Source: Streptococcus suis
Lineage (GTDB): Bacteria; Bacillota; Bacilli; Lactobacillales; Streptococcaceae
Direction of reading: 5' to 3'
DNA length: 64,000 nt
NCBI GenBank assembly: GCA_029593505.1
Contig: JAKTNI010000007.1
Span: 1 to 64,000 of the forward strand
Shown: positions 17,340 to 26,218 of the stretch, in pieces
Layout: every line of letters starts with the position of its first letter
Position numbering within the stretch: the first letter of the stretch is position 1
The notes under the pieces: model-generated
What the model was told of the DNA's origin: nothing
Databases searched by the model: none
Seen by the model: only the letters and a program-made list of their open reading frames with translations
Position numbers and translations under genes: made by a program

Positions 17340-19571
17340 ATGTTAAAAAATTTAGCTCCCAACAGCCCCATTCTTCAAGCAACTTTTGGTATTGAACGAG
17401 AAGCATTGCGCATCAATCAAGACAATCGCGTTGCCCAAACTCCACATCCTGAAAAACTAGGTTCTCGTTCTTTCCATCCATACATTCAAACAGATTATAG
17501 TGAAGCTCAAGTCGAGCTTATCACACCGATAGCACATTCTACCAAAGAAGCTCGTAGGCTTTTAGCTGCTATTACAGATGTAGCAATTCGCTCCATGTCT
17601 CCAGATGAATACCTTTGGCCCTTGTCTATGCCTCCTGTTTTAACGGAAGAGGATATCCAAATCGCCAAGCTAGAAGATCCATTCGAATACAACTATCGAC
17701 TTGGCTTAGAAAAACGTTACGGTAAGTTACTCCAATCCATGTCTGGCATTCATTATAATTTTGAACTAGGACACGAGTTGACACAGCAGTTATTCGAAAC
17801 AAGCAAGCAAACTGATTTCACTGTATTTAAAAACAATCTGTACCTAAAATTAGCTCAAAAATTCCTCTATTACCGTTGGGTGCTGACCTATCTTTATGGG
17901 ACAAGTATTTTAGCTGAAAAAGGATTTTTAAAAGCAAATATCGACTGTGTTCGCTCTATCCGTAACTCAAATTATGGCTATGTCAATCCAGAAGACGTTC
18001 ATATCTCTTTTTCTTCCTTAGAACAGTATGTCTCGGATATTGAACAAGCTGTAGCTGAGGGACATCTATCTGCTGAAAAAGAATTTTATTCAGCTGTCCG
18101 CTTGCGAGGAGCCAAATCCAGTCGAGAATTTCTAAATAAAGGAATTTCGTATCTAGAATTTCGACTATTTGACTTGAATCCATTTGATCCACTTGGTATT
18201 ACCCAAGAAACATTGGATACTGTCCATCTATTTATTCTTGCACTGCTTTGGTTGGAAGACTTAACAGATATTGATGAACAACTCAAAAAAGCAAACCATC
18301 TCAATAACCAAATTGCTCTAAGCCATCCCTTAACAACTTTACCTAAAGAAGCAGAGGGGCAAAGGATCATCGCTGCTATGAAAGAAGTAGCAAACTATTT
18401 CAAGTTAGATGACTACTATCATAGTCTCATTCATAATGTGCAGCGTATGATTACTAATCCTAGTTTAACATTAGCTGGACAACTATTACAAGAAGTTGAG
18501 GAAGAATCTTTGGAAAGCTTCGGACAAAAACAAGGCAAACTCTTCCATAACTACGCTTGGCAAGCTCCTTATGCTCTAAAGGGGTATGAAAATATGGAGC
18601 TATCCACTCAAATGATACTGTTTGATGCCATTCAGATGGGACTAAATGTGGCGATACTAGACGAAGAGGACCAATTCCTTAAACTATGGCACGGTGATCA
18701 CATTGAATACGTAAAAAATGGAAACATGACCTCAAAAGATAATTATGTTATTCCTTTGGCAATGGCTAATAAAGTTGTCACTAAAAAAATATTAAGTCAA
18801 GCCGGTTTTCCAGTACCTATGGGAGCAGAATTTGCCAGTAAAACAGATGCCATACGCTATTACGGACAAATAGCAAACACCGCTATTGTTGTCAAACCCA
18901 AATCCACCAACTTTGGTCTGGGTATTTCTATCTTTCAAGAACCAGCTAGCTTAGAAGACTATACTAAAGCATTAGATATAGCTTTTTCAGAAGATCAGCA
19001 TGTACTAGTTGAAGAGTTTATTTCAGGTACAGAATACCGTTTCTTTGTACTAGATGGTGAGTGTCAAGCAGTTCTCCTACGTGTCGCAGCAAATGTCATC
19101 GGAGATGGCATATCTACTATTAGACAATTGGTTGAAGCAAAAAATCAAGACCCTTTACGAGGATATGATCACCGCTCACCATTAGAAATCATACAACTAA
19201 AAGATATTGAACTCTTGATGTTGCAGCAACAAGGCTATACACCTGATACCATCTTGCCAGAAGGAGCTCAAGCCTTTCTCCGTGGTAACTCTAATATCTC
19301 CACAGGAGGTGATTCAATTGATATGACCAATAAAGTGGATAGCAGTTACAAACAATTAGCTGCTGATATGGCAAAAGAAATGGGAGCTTGGGTCTGCGGA
19401 GTTGATTTAATCATTCCTGATATAACACAACCTGCTAACAAACAGCACCCTAACTGTACATGTATTGAACTCAACTTTAACCCTGCTATGTATTTGCATA
19501 CATATACGTATGCAGGACCAGGACAGCAGATCACTCCAAAAATCATAAAAAAATTATTTCCAGAATTATAA
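17340..19571 (+). CDS. gshF: Bifunctional glutamate-cysteine ligase/glutathione synthetase
   Basis: This single protein makes glutathione from glutamate, cysteine and glycine, and so supports oxidative stress defence. The 743-residue product has an N-terminal glutamate-cysteine ligase domain (FGIEREALRI near residue 17, SDYSEAQVEL-like YTDYSEAQ region, MSGIHYNFEL near 140) and a C-terminal ATP-grasp domain (about 480-740: AIVVKPKSTNFGLGISIF, VLVEEFISGTEYRFFVLD, CIELNFNPAM). AAGGA precedes the ATG. It is monocistronic between its own promoter and a long terminator hairpin. Confidence 0.95.
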   Translation: MLKNLAPNSPILQATFGIEREALRINQDNRVAQTPHPEKLGSRSFHPYIQTDYSEAQVELITPIAHSTKEARRLLAAITDVAIRSMSPDEYLWPLSMPPVLTEEDIQIAKLEDPFEYNYRLGLEKRYGKLLQSMSGIHYNFELGHELTQQLFETSKQTDFTVFKNNLYLKLAQKFLYYRWVLTYLYGTSILAEKGFLKANIDCVRSIRNSNYGYVNPEDVHISFSSLEQYVSDIEQAVAEGHLSAEKEFYSAVRLRGAKSSREFLNKGISYLEFRLFDLNPFDPLGITQETLDTVHLFILALLWLEDLTDIDEQLKKANHLNNQIALSHPLTTLPKEAEGQRIIAAMKEVANYFKLDDYYHSLIHNVQRMITNPSLTLAGQLLQEVEEESLESFGQKQGKLFHNYAWQAPYALKGYENMELSTQMILFDAIQMGLNVAILDEEDQFLKLWHGDHIEYVKNGNMTSKDNYVIPLAMANKVVTKKILSQAGFPVPMGAEFASKTDAIRYYGQIANTAIVVKPKSTNFGLGISIFQEPASLEDYTKALDIAFSEDQHVLVEEFISGTEYRFFVLDGECQAVLLRVAANVIGDGISTIRQLVEAKNQDPLRGYDHRSPLEIIQLKDIELLMLQQQGYTPDTILPEGAQAFLRGNSNISTGGDSIDMTNKVDSSYKQLAADMAKEMGAWVCGVDLIIPDITQPANKQHPNCTCIELNFNPAMYLHTYTYAGPGQQITPKIIKKLFPEL

Positions 19572-19620
19572 AAGCTTTGAATCAAGATAATCAGCCATTA
19601 CCTTGATTCAAAGCTTTTGT
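19570..19620 (+). terminator. gshF terminator
   Basis: A perfect 17-base inverted repeat, AAAAGCTTTGAATCAAG (19570-19586) and its complement (19602-19618), begins at the stop codon. It ends in CTTTTGT and could work in both directions. Confidence 0.85.
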
Positions 19621-19781
19621 GTCGCTCATTTACCATGTTTTTTTATGAATCCTCTCTATTTTTAAATTCGCTTTTAAATCGCTTTCAAATGTTTTTGTGT
19701 TATTTTTTTATATTTTTTTTAAAAAAATACGTACTTTGTTTCAAAACCAATCGTTTTTTGTTAAACTATATATAAAAATAG

Positions 19782-19800
19782 AGACATTAGCATAATGTCT
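19782..19800 (+). promoter_or_regulatory. Inverted repeat in the ssnA leader
   Basis: AGACATTA-GCA-TAATGTCT is a perfect 8-3-8 inverted repeat 30 bases before the ssnA start. It may be a regulator site or an mRNA hairpin. The matching promoter is unclear: several TATA-rich stretches lie at 19767-19777. Confidence 0.4.
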
Positions 19801-19829
19801 ACAGAATTAAATACTAAAAGGAGCTCTAT

Positions 19830-22800
19830 ATGAAAATTAGAAATTGTCTTGTTTCAGCAACTCTTCCTTATATGCTGATTATCTTTTCTTTATTACTTGG
19901 TTTCACATCTCCCACGTGCGCTAATGAGATAGCAATAGAAACATATCCAACACTAGCTGTAACCAACTCAGAGGTGACTATTCAAGGCTACATCATTTCA
20001 CCTTTAAATGGGAATGGAAATTCTTTTGAGTCTACAAACAAAACAAATCTTGCTTTGGCTAGTAGCATGAATGCTAGTGCTCTGGAAACGATTCCTGTTC
20101 AATTAAAAGAGCCACTGCGTTCCCAATTCAATTTGGTAGATCACCCTGAATTGATTGGTAAATTCGTTCGCATAACTGGTATTAGCGATACCTATATGAA
20201 ACGACCTGGTATAAAACCTGCTATCAATATTGAACTTGTAGATAATTCTTCCTCAACAAATCAACCTATAGTTCAAAATAATATTCCCTCTACCCCAATC
20301 TCTACAGTTCGATCTGGAACAATAGGAACAGAATACACAGTTTCCGGAAAAATCATCAGCCTAGTCAACGGATGGGGAGGTAATGGTTTCTATCTTCAAG
20401 GAAATGATGGTGCCGGAATTTATATCTATCCTGGTTCTGCATTAGGTTATAAACTTGGAGATACTGTTCAACTAACAGGAGTTCTTGAGAACTTCAGAGG
20501 AGAGTTACAATTAAGCAAAATCAGCCAACATCAGGCGATTATTCAATCATTTGATACCCCAACCATAGAGACAACGATTTCTCAATTGGAAACAAATCAG
20601 CAAGCTACTCTTATTTCCTTACAAAATGTTATAGTGGGAGATATCCAGAGCGACAATTATGAAAACTCTACCTTTACTGTCACAGATACACAAGGTCAAT
20701 CTATTGCTGTTCGTCTAGATAGCCGAACAGGTATTAAAACCTCTGATTTATTAACCACTGTCAATACTGGTGACAGAATAAATCTGACAAGTATTCTCTC
20801 AACTTACAACGGTAAATTGCAATTAAAACCTTTTGATCTTGCTCATTTTGTAGTAATTGAAAAAGCAAGCGATAAAATCAGCTCCAATAAACAACCAGAA
20901 AATGTAACCGTAGGAATAATCCAAGGAGCTAGTCATCAATCGCCACTTACAAACCAATCGGTTGTTCTTAAAAATGTTGTAGTGACATATGTTGCTTCTT
21001 CAAACAACTTCTATGTTCAAGATCTAGTACCAGACGAGGACAGCAAGACATCTGATGGCATCAATGTGTTCACTGGCAAATTAAATATAGATGTCAAGGT
21101 AGGAGATGTACTAACTATTACAGGTACAGTCGAAGAATACCTTGGTAAAGGCTATGCTGATAGAGGAGATACAGATTTAACAATTACTCAAATCAACGCC
21201 CGTGAAGTGACTATCGAAGGGACTGCTCCAGTTCCTAAACCAGTCATTCTAGGAGTAGATCGAGTTATCCCAATAGATATTATTGACAATGATTCCTTTG
21301 CACAATTCGATCCTGAACAAGATGCCCTAGACTTCTGGGAATCTCTTGAAGGCATGGTTGTTGCTATTGATGATGCCAAAATTCTAGGCCCTCTCAAAAA
21401 CAAAGAAGTTTATGTTACCCCTGCTATTAATCAACTGACTCTCAACAACGCAGGCGGCGTCAATTTAAGACCGGAAGGAAATAATACTCAAATCATTCCA
21501 CTTCTATTGAAACGTGGAAATATAATTGTGAAATCAGGTGATTCTTTTGTAGGTCGTATTACAGGTCCGGTAACCTATTCTTACACAAATTATAAAGTTT
21601 ATGTAGACGATACTACCTTACCAACTTTACAAACAGGTTCAACAGCACCCGAGTCCACAACAATCTTCCCACATAAAGATAAATTGACCATCGCATCATA
21701 TAATATCGAAAATTTCTCAGCCAATAATAAATCTACACCAGATGCAAAAGTTGAACGCATTGCAAAGTCATTTGTTTCAGATTTAAATTCACCAGACATT
21801 ATCTCTCTAATTGAAGTACAGGATAATAACGGGGTCATTAACGACGGCACAACGGATGCAAGTCAAAGTGCTGCTCGCTTAATTACCGCTATTAAAAACA
21901 ATGGTGGTCCTGACTACCAATATGTTGATATCGCACCCGAAAATAATGCCGACGGTGGACAAGAAGGTGGAAATATTCGTGTTGGATTTTTATATAACCC
22001 GAATCGCGTCAGTTTGTCCGATAAACCTATAGGAACAGCTACACAATCAATTGATTGGGAAAATGGAGAACTCACTTTAAGCCTAGGTCGAATCAACCCC
22101 ACCGATCCTATATGGGCATCTGTACGCAAAACACTTGCTGCTGAGTTTATTTTTCAAGGACAAAAGGTAGTTGTTATAGCTAATCATTTTAACTCAAAAC
22201 GTGGCGATAATGGATTATATGGAAAAATTCAACCAGCGATATTTAATTCAGAAACCAAACGCCATCAACTAGCACAAATGATAGCAAACTTCACACAAGA
22301 GGGAATCAATCAAAACCCTGAAGCAAATATTATCATGTTAGGTGATTTCAATGATTATGAGTTCACAAAAACAATACAAATTTTAGAAGCTGGCGGTATG
22401 GTCAATCTTGTCAGCAGACATGATGAGACCGATCGTTTCTCTTATTTCTACAATGGCAACAATCAATCTCTTGATAATATACTCATTTCAACAAATTTAT
22501 CGAATCGTTACAATTTCGATATGGTTCATGTCAATTCTGTCTTCATGGAAGAACATGGAAGGGCTTCTGACCATGATCCTCTATTAGTACAAATTGATTT
22601 TACTCCAATCAAACAGGGCGATGCTGTTCAAAAAGACGACCCAGATAATACTCAACAAGAGAGACCTAATAACAACGAACAAACTTTAGATAATATGACA
22701 AATCCAAACGAACAACAATCTAAAGCTATTTCTTCTGGTACTGTAGAAAAAGAAAAGTCTAATCAACAAAAAATTCTTCCTCGTACAGGACAAAAAGAGA

Positions 22801-22871
22801 ACGAAATGATTATATTCCTCGGCTTTACACTCCTAAATATTTGTGTTATCACAAAGAAAAAATATTCCTAA
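19830..22871 (+). CDS. ssnA: Cell-wall anchored secreted nuclease SsnA
   Basis: This surface DNase of S. suis degrades extracellular DNA, including neutrophil traps. The 1013-residue product has a signal peptide (about 1-31), repeated OB-fold-like nucleic-acid-binding regions between about 45 and 600, and an endonuclease/exonuclease/phosphatase domain from about residue 615. Its catalytic motifs are [44 protein letters not shown] and [10 protein letters not shown]. The C-terminus has the sorting signal LPRTG (in ILPRTGQKE), a hydrophobic segment and KKKYS. AAGGAG precedes the ATG. It is monocistronic, ending at a strong terminator. Confidence 0.9.
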   Translation: MKIRNCLVSATLPYMLIIFSLLLGFTSPTCANEIAIETYPTLAVTNSEVTIQGYIISPLNGNGNSFESTNKTNLALASSMNASALETIPVQLKEPLRSQFNLVDHPELIGKFVRITGISDTYMKRPGIKPAINIELVDNSSSTNQPIVQNNIPSTPISTVRSGTIGTEYTVSGKIISLVNGWGGNGFYLQGNDGAGIYIYPGSALGYKLGDTVQLTGVLENFRGELQLSKISQHQAIIQSFDTPTIETTISQLETNQQATLISLQNVIVGDIQSDNYENSTFTVTDTQGQSIAVRLDSRTGIKTSDLLTTVNTGDRINLTSILSTYNGKLQLKPFDLAHFVVIEKASDKISSNKQPENVTVGIIQGASHQSPLTNQSVVLKNVVVTYVASSNNFYVQDLVPDEDSKTSDGINVFTGKLNIDVKVGDVLTITGTVEEYLGKGYADRGDTDLTITQINAREVTIEGTAPVPKPVILGVDRVIPIDIIDNDSFAQFDPEQDALDFWESLEGMVVAIDDAKILGPLKNKEVYVTPAINQLTLNNAGGVNLRPEGNNTQIIPLLLKRGNIIVKSGDSFVGRITGPVTYSYTNYKVYVDDTTLPTLQTGSTAPESTTIFPHKDKLTIASYNIENFSANNKSTPDAKVERIAKSFVSDLNSPDIISLIEVQDNNGVINDGTTDASQSAARLITAIKNNGGPDYQYVDIAPENNADGGQEGGNIRVGFLYNPNRVSLSDKPIGTATQSIDWENGELTLSLGRINPTDPIWASVRKTLAAEFIFQGQKVVVIANHFNSKRGDNGLYGKIQPAIFNSETKRHQLAQMIANFTQEGINQNPEANIIMLGDFNDYEFTKTIQILEAGGMVNLVSRHDETDRFSYFYNGNNQSLDNILISTNLSNRYNFDMVHVNSVFMEEHGRASDHDPLLVQIDFTPIKQGDAVQKDDPDNTQQERPNNNEQTLDNMTNPNEQQSKAISSGTVEKEKSNQQKILPRTGQKENEMIIFLGFTLLNICVITKKKYS

Positions 22872-22880
22872 TTCATCCCT

Positions 22881-22912
22881 GAGCTTGAAAGCACTACTTT
22901 CAAGCTCATTTT
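22881..22912 (+). terminator. ssnA terminator
   Basis: GAGCTTGAAAG (22881-22891) and CTTTCAAGCTC (22897-22907) form an 11-bp stem with a 5-base loop, then ATTTTTC. Confidence 0.9.
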
Positions 22913-22937
22913 TCTACTACTCATACATCATATATGC

Positions 22938-22953
22938 TATAATAATCTTTATG
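22938..22953 (+). promoter_or_regulatory. hslO extended -10 promoter, likely leaderless transcript
   Basis: TGCTATAAT has its TATAAT at 22938-22943. The A of the hslO start codon is at 22951, eight bases after the box, which is where transcription should start. No Shine-Dalgarno lies between. Confidence 0.6.
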
Positions 22954-23817
22954 GATAAAATTATTAAAACATTATCACAAAGTGGGCATTTCCGTGCCTA
23001 TGTACTCGATAGTACCGAAACAGTAAAAACAGCTCAGCAAAAACACGATACAATGGCATCGTCAACCGTAGCTTTGGGGCGCACCTTAATTGCTAATCAG
23101 ATTCTAGCAGCTAACGAAAAAGGCGACACAAAAATCACTCTAAAAATCCTAGCCAACGGAGCAATTGGCGCCATTATCTCAGTTGCCAATACAAAAGGAC
23201 AAGTCAAAGGCTATATTCAAAATCCTGATTTGGACTATAAACGAACATCCACTGGAGATGTTATCGTTGGTCCTCTCGTAGGTGATGGCCAATTTCTAGT
23301 AATTACAGACTATGGAACAGGACATCCCTACCACTCGATGACACCTCTCATTTCTGGTGAAATCGGAGAAGACTTTGCTTTCTTCCTGACAGATAGCCAG
23401 CAAACACCCTCTGCTGTAGGACTCAATGTTCTCTTAGATGAAGAGGACAACGTGAAAGTAGCTGGAGGCTTTTTATTACAGGTTTTACCCGGCGCCACAG
23501 AAGAAGAAATCACGCGCTTTGAAAAACGAATCCAAGAAATGCCTGCTATATCTAGCCTACTAGCTTCTGATAATCATATTGACGCACTACTAACTGCTAT
23601 TTATGGAGATGACGATTTTAAACGCTTGTCAGAAGAAATGATTGCCTTTAGCTGTGATTGTTCTCACAATCGCTTCCTAGATGCACTAGCCAGTCTTCCT
23701 AAAAAAGACCTACAAGAAATGAAAGATGAAGACCATGGAGCAGACATCACCTGCCAATTCTGCCAAACTCACTACCACTTTAATGAACAAGATTTGGAGG
23801 AACTCATCAATGACTAA
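22951..23817 (+). CDS. hslO: Redox-regulated chaperonin Hsp33
   Basis: Hsp33 holds unfolding proteins when oxidation releases its zinc. The 288-residue product has the N-terminal chaperone domain ([22 protein letters not shown], then [14 protein letters not shown]) and the C-terminal zinc site with SCDCS near residue 233 and CQFC near residue 265. The frame is open from 22843, but the protein family starts at MDKII. No ribosome binding site precedes this ATG, and the promoter places the transcript start on it, so leaderless translation is likely. The stop overlaps the dusB start by 8 bases. Confidence 0.93.
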   Translation: MDKIIKTLSQSGHFRAYVLDSTETVKTAQQKHDTMASSTVALGRTLIANQILAANEKGDTKITLKILANGAIGAIISVANTKGQVKGYIQNPDLDYKRTSTGDVIVGPLVGDGQFLVITDYGTGHPYHSMTPLISGEIGEDFAFFLTDSQQTPSAVGLNVLLDEEDNVKVAGGFLLQVLPGATEEEITRFEKRIQEMPAISSLLASDNHIDALLTAIYGDDDFKRLSEEMIAFSCDCSHNRFLDALASLPKKDLQEMKDEDHGADITCQFCQTHYHFNEQDLEELIND

Positions 23818-24814
23818 TCTCAATACTCCTTTTATGATTGGCGATGTAGAAATTCCCAATCGTTGCGTTTTAGCTCCAATGGCTGGAGTTACTAACTCTG
23901 CTTTCCGTACAATTGCAAAAGAAATGGGAGCAGGTCTTGTGGTTATGGAGATGATTTCAGAAAAAGGACTTCTTTACAATAATGAGAAAACACTCCACAT
24001 GCTACACATTGATGACAATGAATATCCCATGTCCATCCAACTTTTTGGAGGTGATGCAGAAGGCCTCAAACGAGCAGCAGACTTTATCCAAAGAAACACC
24101 AAAGCAAACATTGTGGATATCAACATGGGCTGTCCAGTAAATAAAGTTATCAAAAACGAAGCTGGAGCAAAATGGCTCAAAGACCCCGAAAAGATTTACC
24201 ATATCATTAAGGAAGTCACTTCTATTCTTGATATACCACTCACTGTAAAAATGCGAACAGGATGGAATAACACTGAACTAGCTGTCGAAAATGCTTTAGC
24301 TGCAGAAAGCGCCGGTGTATCAGCTCTTGCTATGCACGGAAGAACCCGTGAACAAATGTACACAGGAACAGTTGATTTAGAAACTCTTACCAAAGTTGCC
24401 ACTAGTTTGACAAAAATCCCCTTTATTGCCAATGGAGATATCCGAACTGTCGAAGACGCTCGCCAACGTATAGAAGAAGTTGGAGCAGATGCAGTCATGG
24501 TTGGACGAACTGCTATGGGAAATCCATATATTTTCAACCAAATTAACCACTACCTAGAAACAGGAAATATCCTCCCCGACTTGTCATTTGATGATAAACT
24601 GACTGTCGCTTTTGACCACCTCATGCGTCTAGCCAATCTGAAAGGAGAATCCATAGCTGTACGTGAGTTTCGTGGCTTAGCTCCACACTACCTACGTGGT
24701 TCAGCTGGCGCTGCAAAAATCCGTGGTAAAGTCGCTCGCGCAGAAACCATTGAACAGGTGCAAGAACTATTTGATGAAGCAAGACAAGCTTATTATACTA
24801 AACAAATAAAATAA
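23810..24814 (+). CDS. dusB: tRNA-dihydrouridine synthase
   Basis: This flavoenzyme reduces uridines in the tRNA D-loop. The 334-residue product shows a TIM barrel with [13 protein letters not shown] near the N-terminus, [19 protein letters not shown] carrying the catalytic Cys, [25 protein letters not shown], and [18 protein letters not shown], which binds FMN phosphate. GGAGG lies 8 bases before ATG 23810, inside the end of hslO. The hslO-dus pairing is usual in streptococci. The subfamily (DusB-like) is assigned by overall pattern. Confidence 0.92.
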   Translation: MTNLNTPFMIGDVEIPNRCVLAPMAGVTNSAFRTIAKEMGAGLVVMEMISEKGLLYNNEKTLHMLHIDDNEYPMSIQLFGGDAEGLKRAADFIQRNTKANIVDINMGCPVNKVIKNEAGAKWLKDPEKIYHIIKEVTSILDIPLTVKMRTGWNNTELAVENALAAESAGVSALAMHGRTREQMYTGTVDLETLTKVATSLTKIPFIANGDIRTVEDARQRIEEVGADAVMVGRTAMGNPYIFNQINHYLETGNILPDLSFDDKLTVAFDHLMRLANLKGESIAVREFRGLAPHYLRGSAGAAKIRGKVARAETIEQVQELFDEARQAYYTKQIK

Positions 24815-24846
24815 TTCGAGAAGACTCTTTCTCGAATTATTTTTTC
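24811..24846 (+). terminator. dusB terminator
   Basis: ATAATTCGAGAA (24811-24822) and TTCTCGAATTAT (24829-24840) form a 12-bp stem, followed by TTTTTT. It overlaps the end of the convergent small membrane pseudogene. Confidence 0.88.
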
Positions 24847-25049
24847 ACCCTTTAGATTGTTCCTGCTTGTTTAATCGTTTTAGACCATTGATACCAACAT
24901 ACGATGCTATAATCAAAGAACCCCACCAAAGATAAATAGAAAACAGATTAGTTTCAATCCAAAAAAACACTGCTACCACATGCCACATTCTGGGGAAACT
25001 GTCCTATAGATCTTTTTAAACGCTCCATACGATTTATCTTATTTGTCAT
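24845..25049 (-). pseudogene. Small two-TM membrane protein gene with a one-base frameshift
   Basis: A start ATG at 25049 follows AGGAGGAG directly after the nadR stop. The first 17 codons read MTNKINRMERLKRSIGQ. A run of TTTCCCC (complement of 24991-24999) then puts the frame one base out, and it stops early. In the next frame the protein continues as PRMWHVVAVFFWIETN and LWWGSLIIASYVGINGLKR to a stop at 24845. Together they would give about 67 residues with two membrane segments. The simplest reading is one extra T. A sequencing error cannot be excluded. The product is a short membrane protein of unknown role. Confidence 0.65.
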
Positions 25050-25058
25050 AATCTCCTC

Positions 25059-26096
25059 CTAAAACTCTGAATAGATTCCATCAATCAATTCTATCGCTCT
25101 CCTATAGTTATCTATATAAGTTCCCCCAATATAGACAACAGGAGTCCCTTCATGGTTGACAGCAACTAACTCTTGCAAATGCTTAGTAAACGCCTGACGA
25201 ATTTCATGATCCGCCATACTCATATCTCGAAAACCATCATCAATATAACTTCCTGTTGGTAGAACAAAAATAATCAAATCCCATTTTTCATTTTTTACAG
25301 TATCTGCACATAATGAGTGAAAAGAACTAGATGTTTTACCAATATAGTAATTATAATAGGCTTCCGTAACTGTTGCATTGGTATCTGCAATCACCAGCCC
25401 ACGATTCATATCAGAATCAATCAAATCCGAAGTTTGACGATACTGACCTGTTAAGAGATAGTTATAGTCTTTACCAGTCAATTCATCATCTCGAACATTG
25501 TAACGTTGCTGATAATAACGAGCATACTCAAGTGAAACAGGACAAGAATAATAACGTCCCAAATCTCTCACTAAAGTTGTCTTGCCATTTGACGCTGATC
25601 CAACCACTAAAACATTTTTAGAGAAATGGCGACGAAAAGGCTTAGCAATCATATTCCAATACTTAGCCGGTTGCTGACGAATCAGTGTGGCAGAAATCCC
25701 AAAATTTCTCTCTGTGAAAGATACTCTGAAACCTCTTGAAAATAATTCCTCAGCATACTCTTTCTCCGAAACATAAAATACCAATTCTTCATCTTTCGTA
25801 ATTGTCACTAATAATTCTAAAGCAGCAAGCCAAGGAGTCCATCCTTTTGGATATGGAGGCAGGCCGGTTTCATCCAACTTAAAAACTGAAATAAGAGGCT
25901 CGTCATGAAATGTCTCTCTGATGTACCGAAACCGCTTCTGCAAACCAAGACCAATCTGCTCTCCTCTGTCACCATCAAATCCAGACACAATGACCACCGA
26001 CCGATCACACTCTCGTTTAGCTCTTTGAATCAAATCAATATGTCCTTTATGCATCGGTGCAAAGGTTCCAAAAATGACTGCAACTGTTTTTTTCAT
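25059..26096 (-). CDS. nadR: Bifunctional NMN adenylyltransferase/ribosylnicotinamide kinase NadR
   Basis: The protein phosphorylates nicotinamide riboside and adenylates NMN, so it salvages NAD. The 345-residue product has an N-terminal nucleotidyltransferase domain (VIFGTFAPMHKGHIDLI with the HxGH motif, later GISATLIRQQP) and a C-terminal P-loop kinase (VLVVGSASNGKTTLVRDLG near residue 170, then IADTNATVTEAYY). It lacks the N-terminal helix-turn-helix repressor domain of enterobacterial NadR. ATG 26096 has GGGG close upstream; the frame opens with GTG at 26108. It is followed by the small membrane pseudogene. Confidence 0.9.
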   Translation of the reverse strand: MKKTVAVIFGTFAPMHKGHIDLIQRAKRECDRSVVIVSGFDGDRGEQIGLGLQKRFRYIRETFHDEPLISVFKLDETGLPPYPKGWTPWLAALELLVTITKDEELVFYVSEKEYAEELFSRGFRVSFTERNFGISATLIRQQPAKYWNMIAKPFRRHFSKNVLVVGSASNGKTTLVRDLGRYYSCPVSLEYARYYQQRYNVRDDELTGKDYNYLLTGQYRQTSDLIDSDMNRGLVIADTNATVTEAYYNYYIGKTSSSFHSLCADTVKNEKWDLIIFVLPTGSYIDDGFRDMSMADHEIRQAFTKHLQELVAVNHEGTPVVYIGGTYIDNYRRAIELIDGIYSEF

Positions 26097-26122
26097 ATCC
26101 CCGTCCACTAATCTTTTTTTAT

Positions 26123-26151
26123 ATCATAAACTAAAAAGGAGCATCCGTCAA
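26123..26151 (-). promoter_or_regulatory. nadR promoter
   Basis: TTGACG (26146-26151) and TATGAT (26123-26128) are 17 bases apart. Confidence 0.65.
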
Positions 26152-26184
26152 AATGATAGAACGATTTTCATCAATAAAATCTTC

Positions 26185-26215
26185 ACCCAAAAAAGAGTAG
26201 GCCTGCTACTCTTTT
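26185..26215 (-). terminator. clpC terminator
   Basis: AAAAGAGTAG (26191-26200) and CTACTCTTTT (26206-26215) form a 10-bp stem with a 5-base loop, starting 3 bases after the clpC stop. TTTTTTGGG follows. Confidence 0.88.
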
Positions 26216-26218
26216 CAT

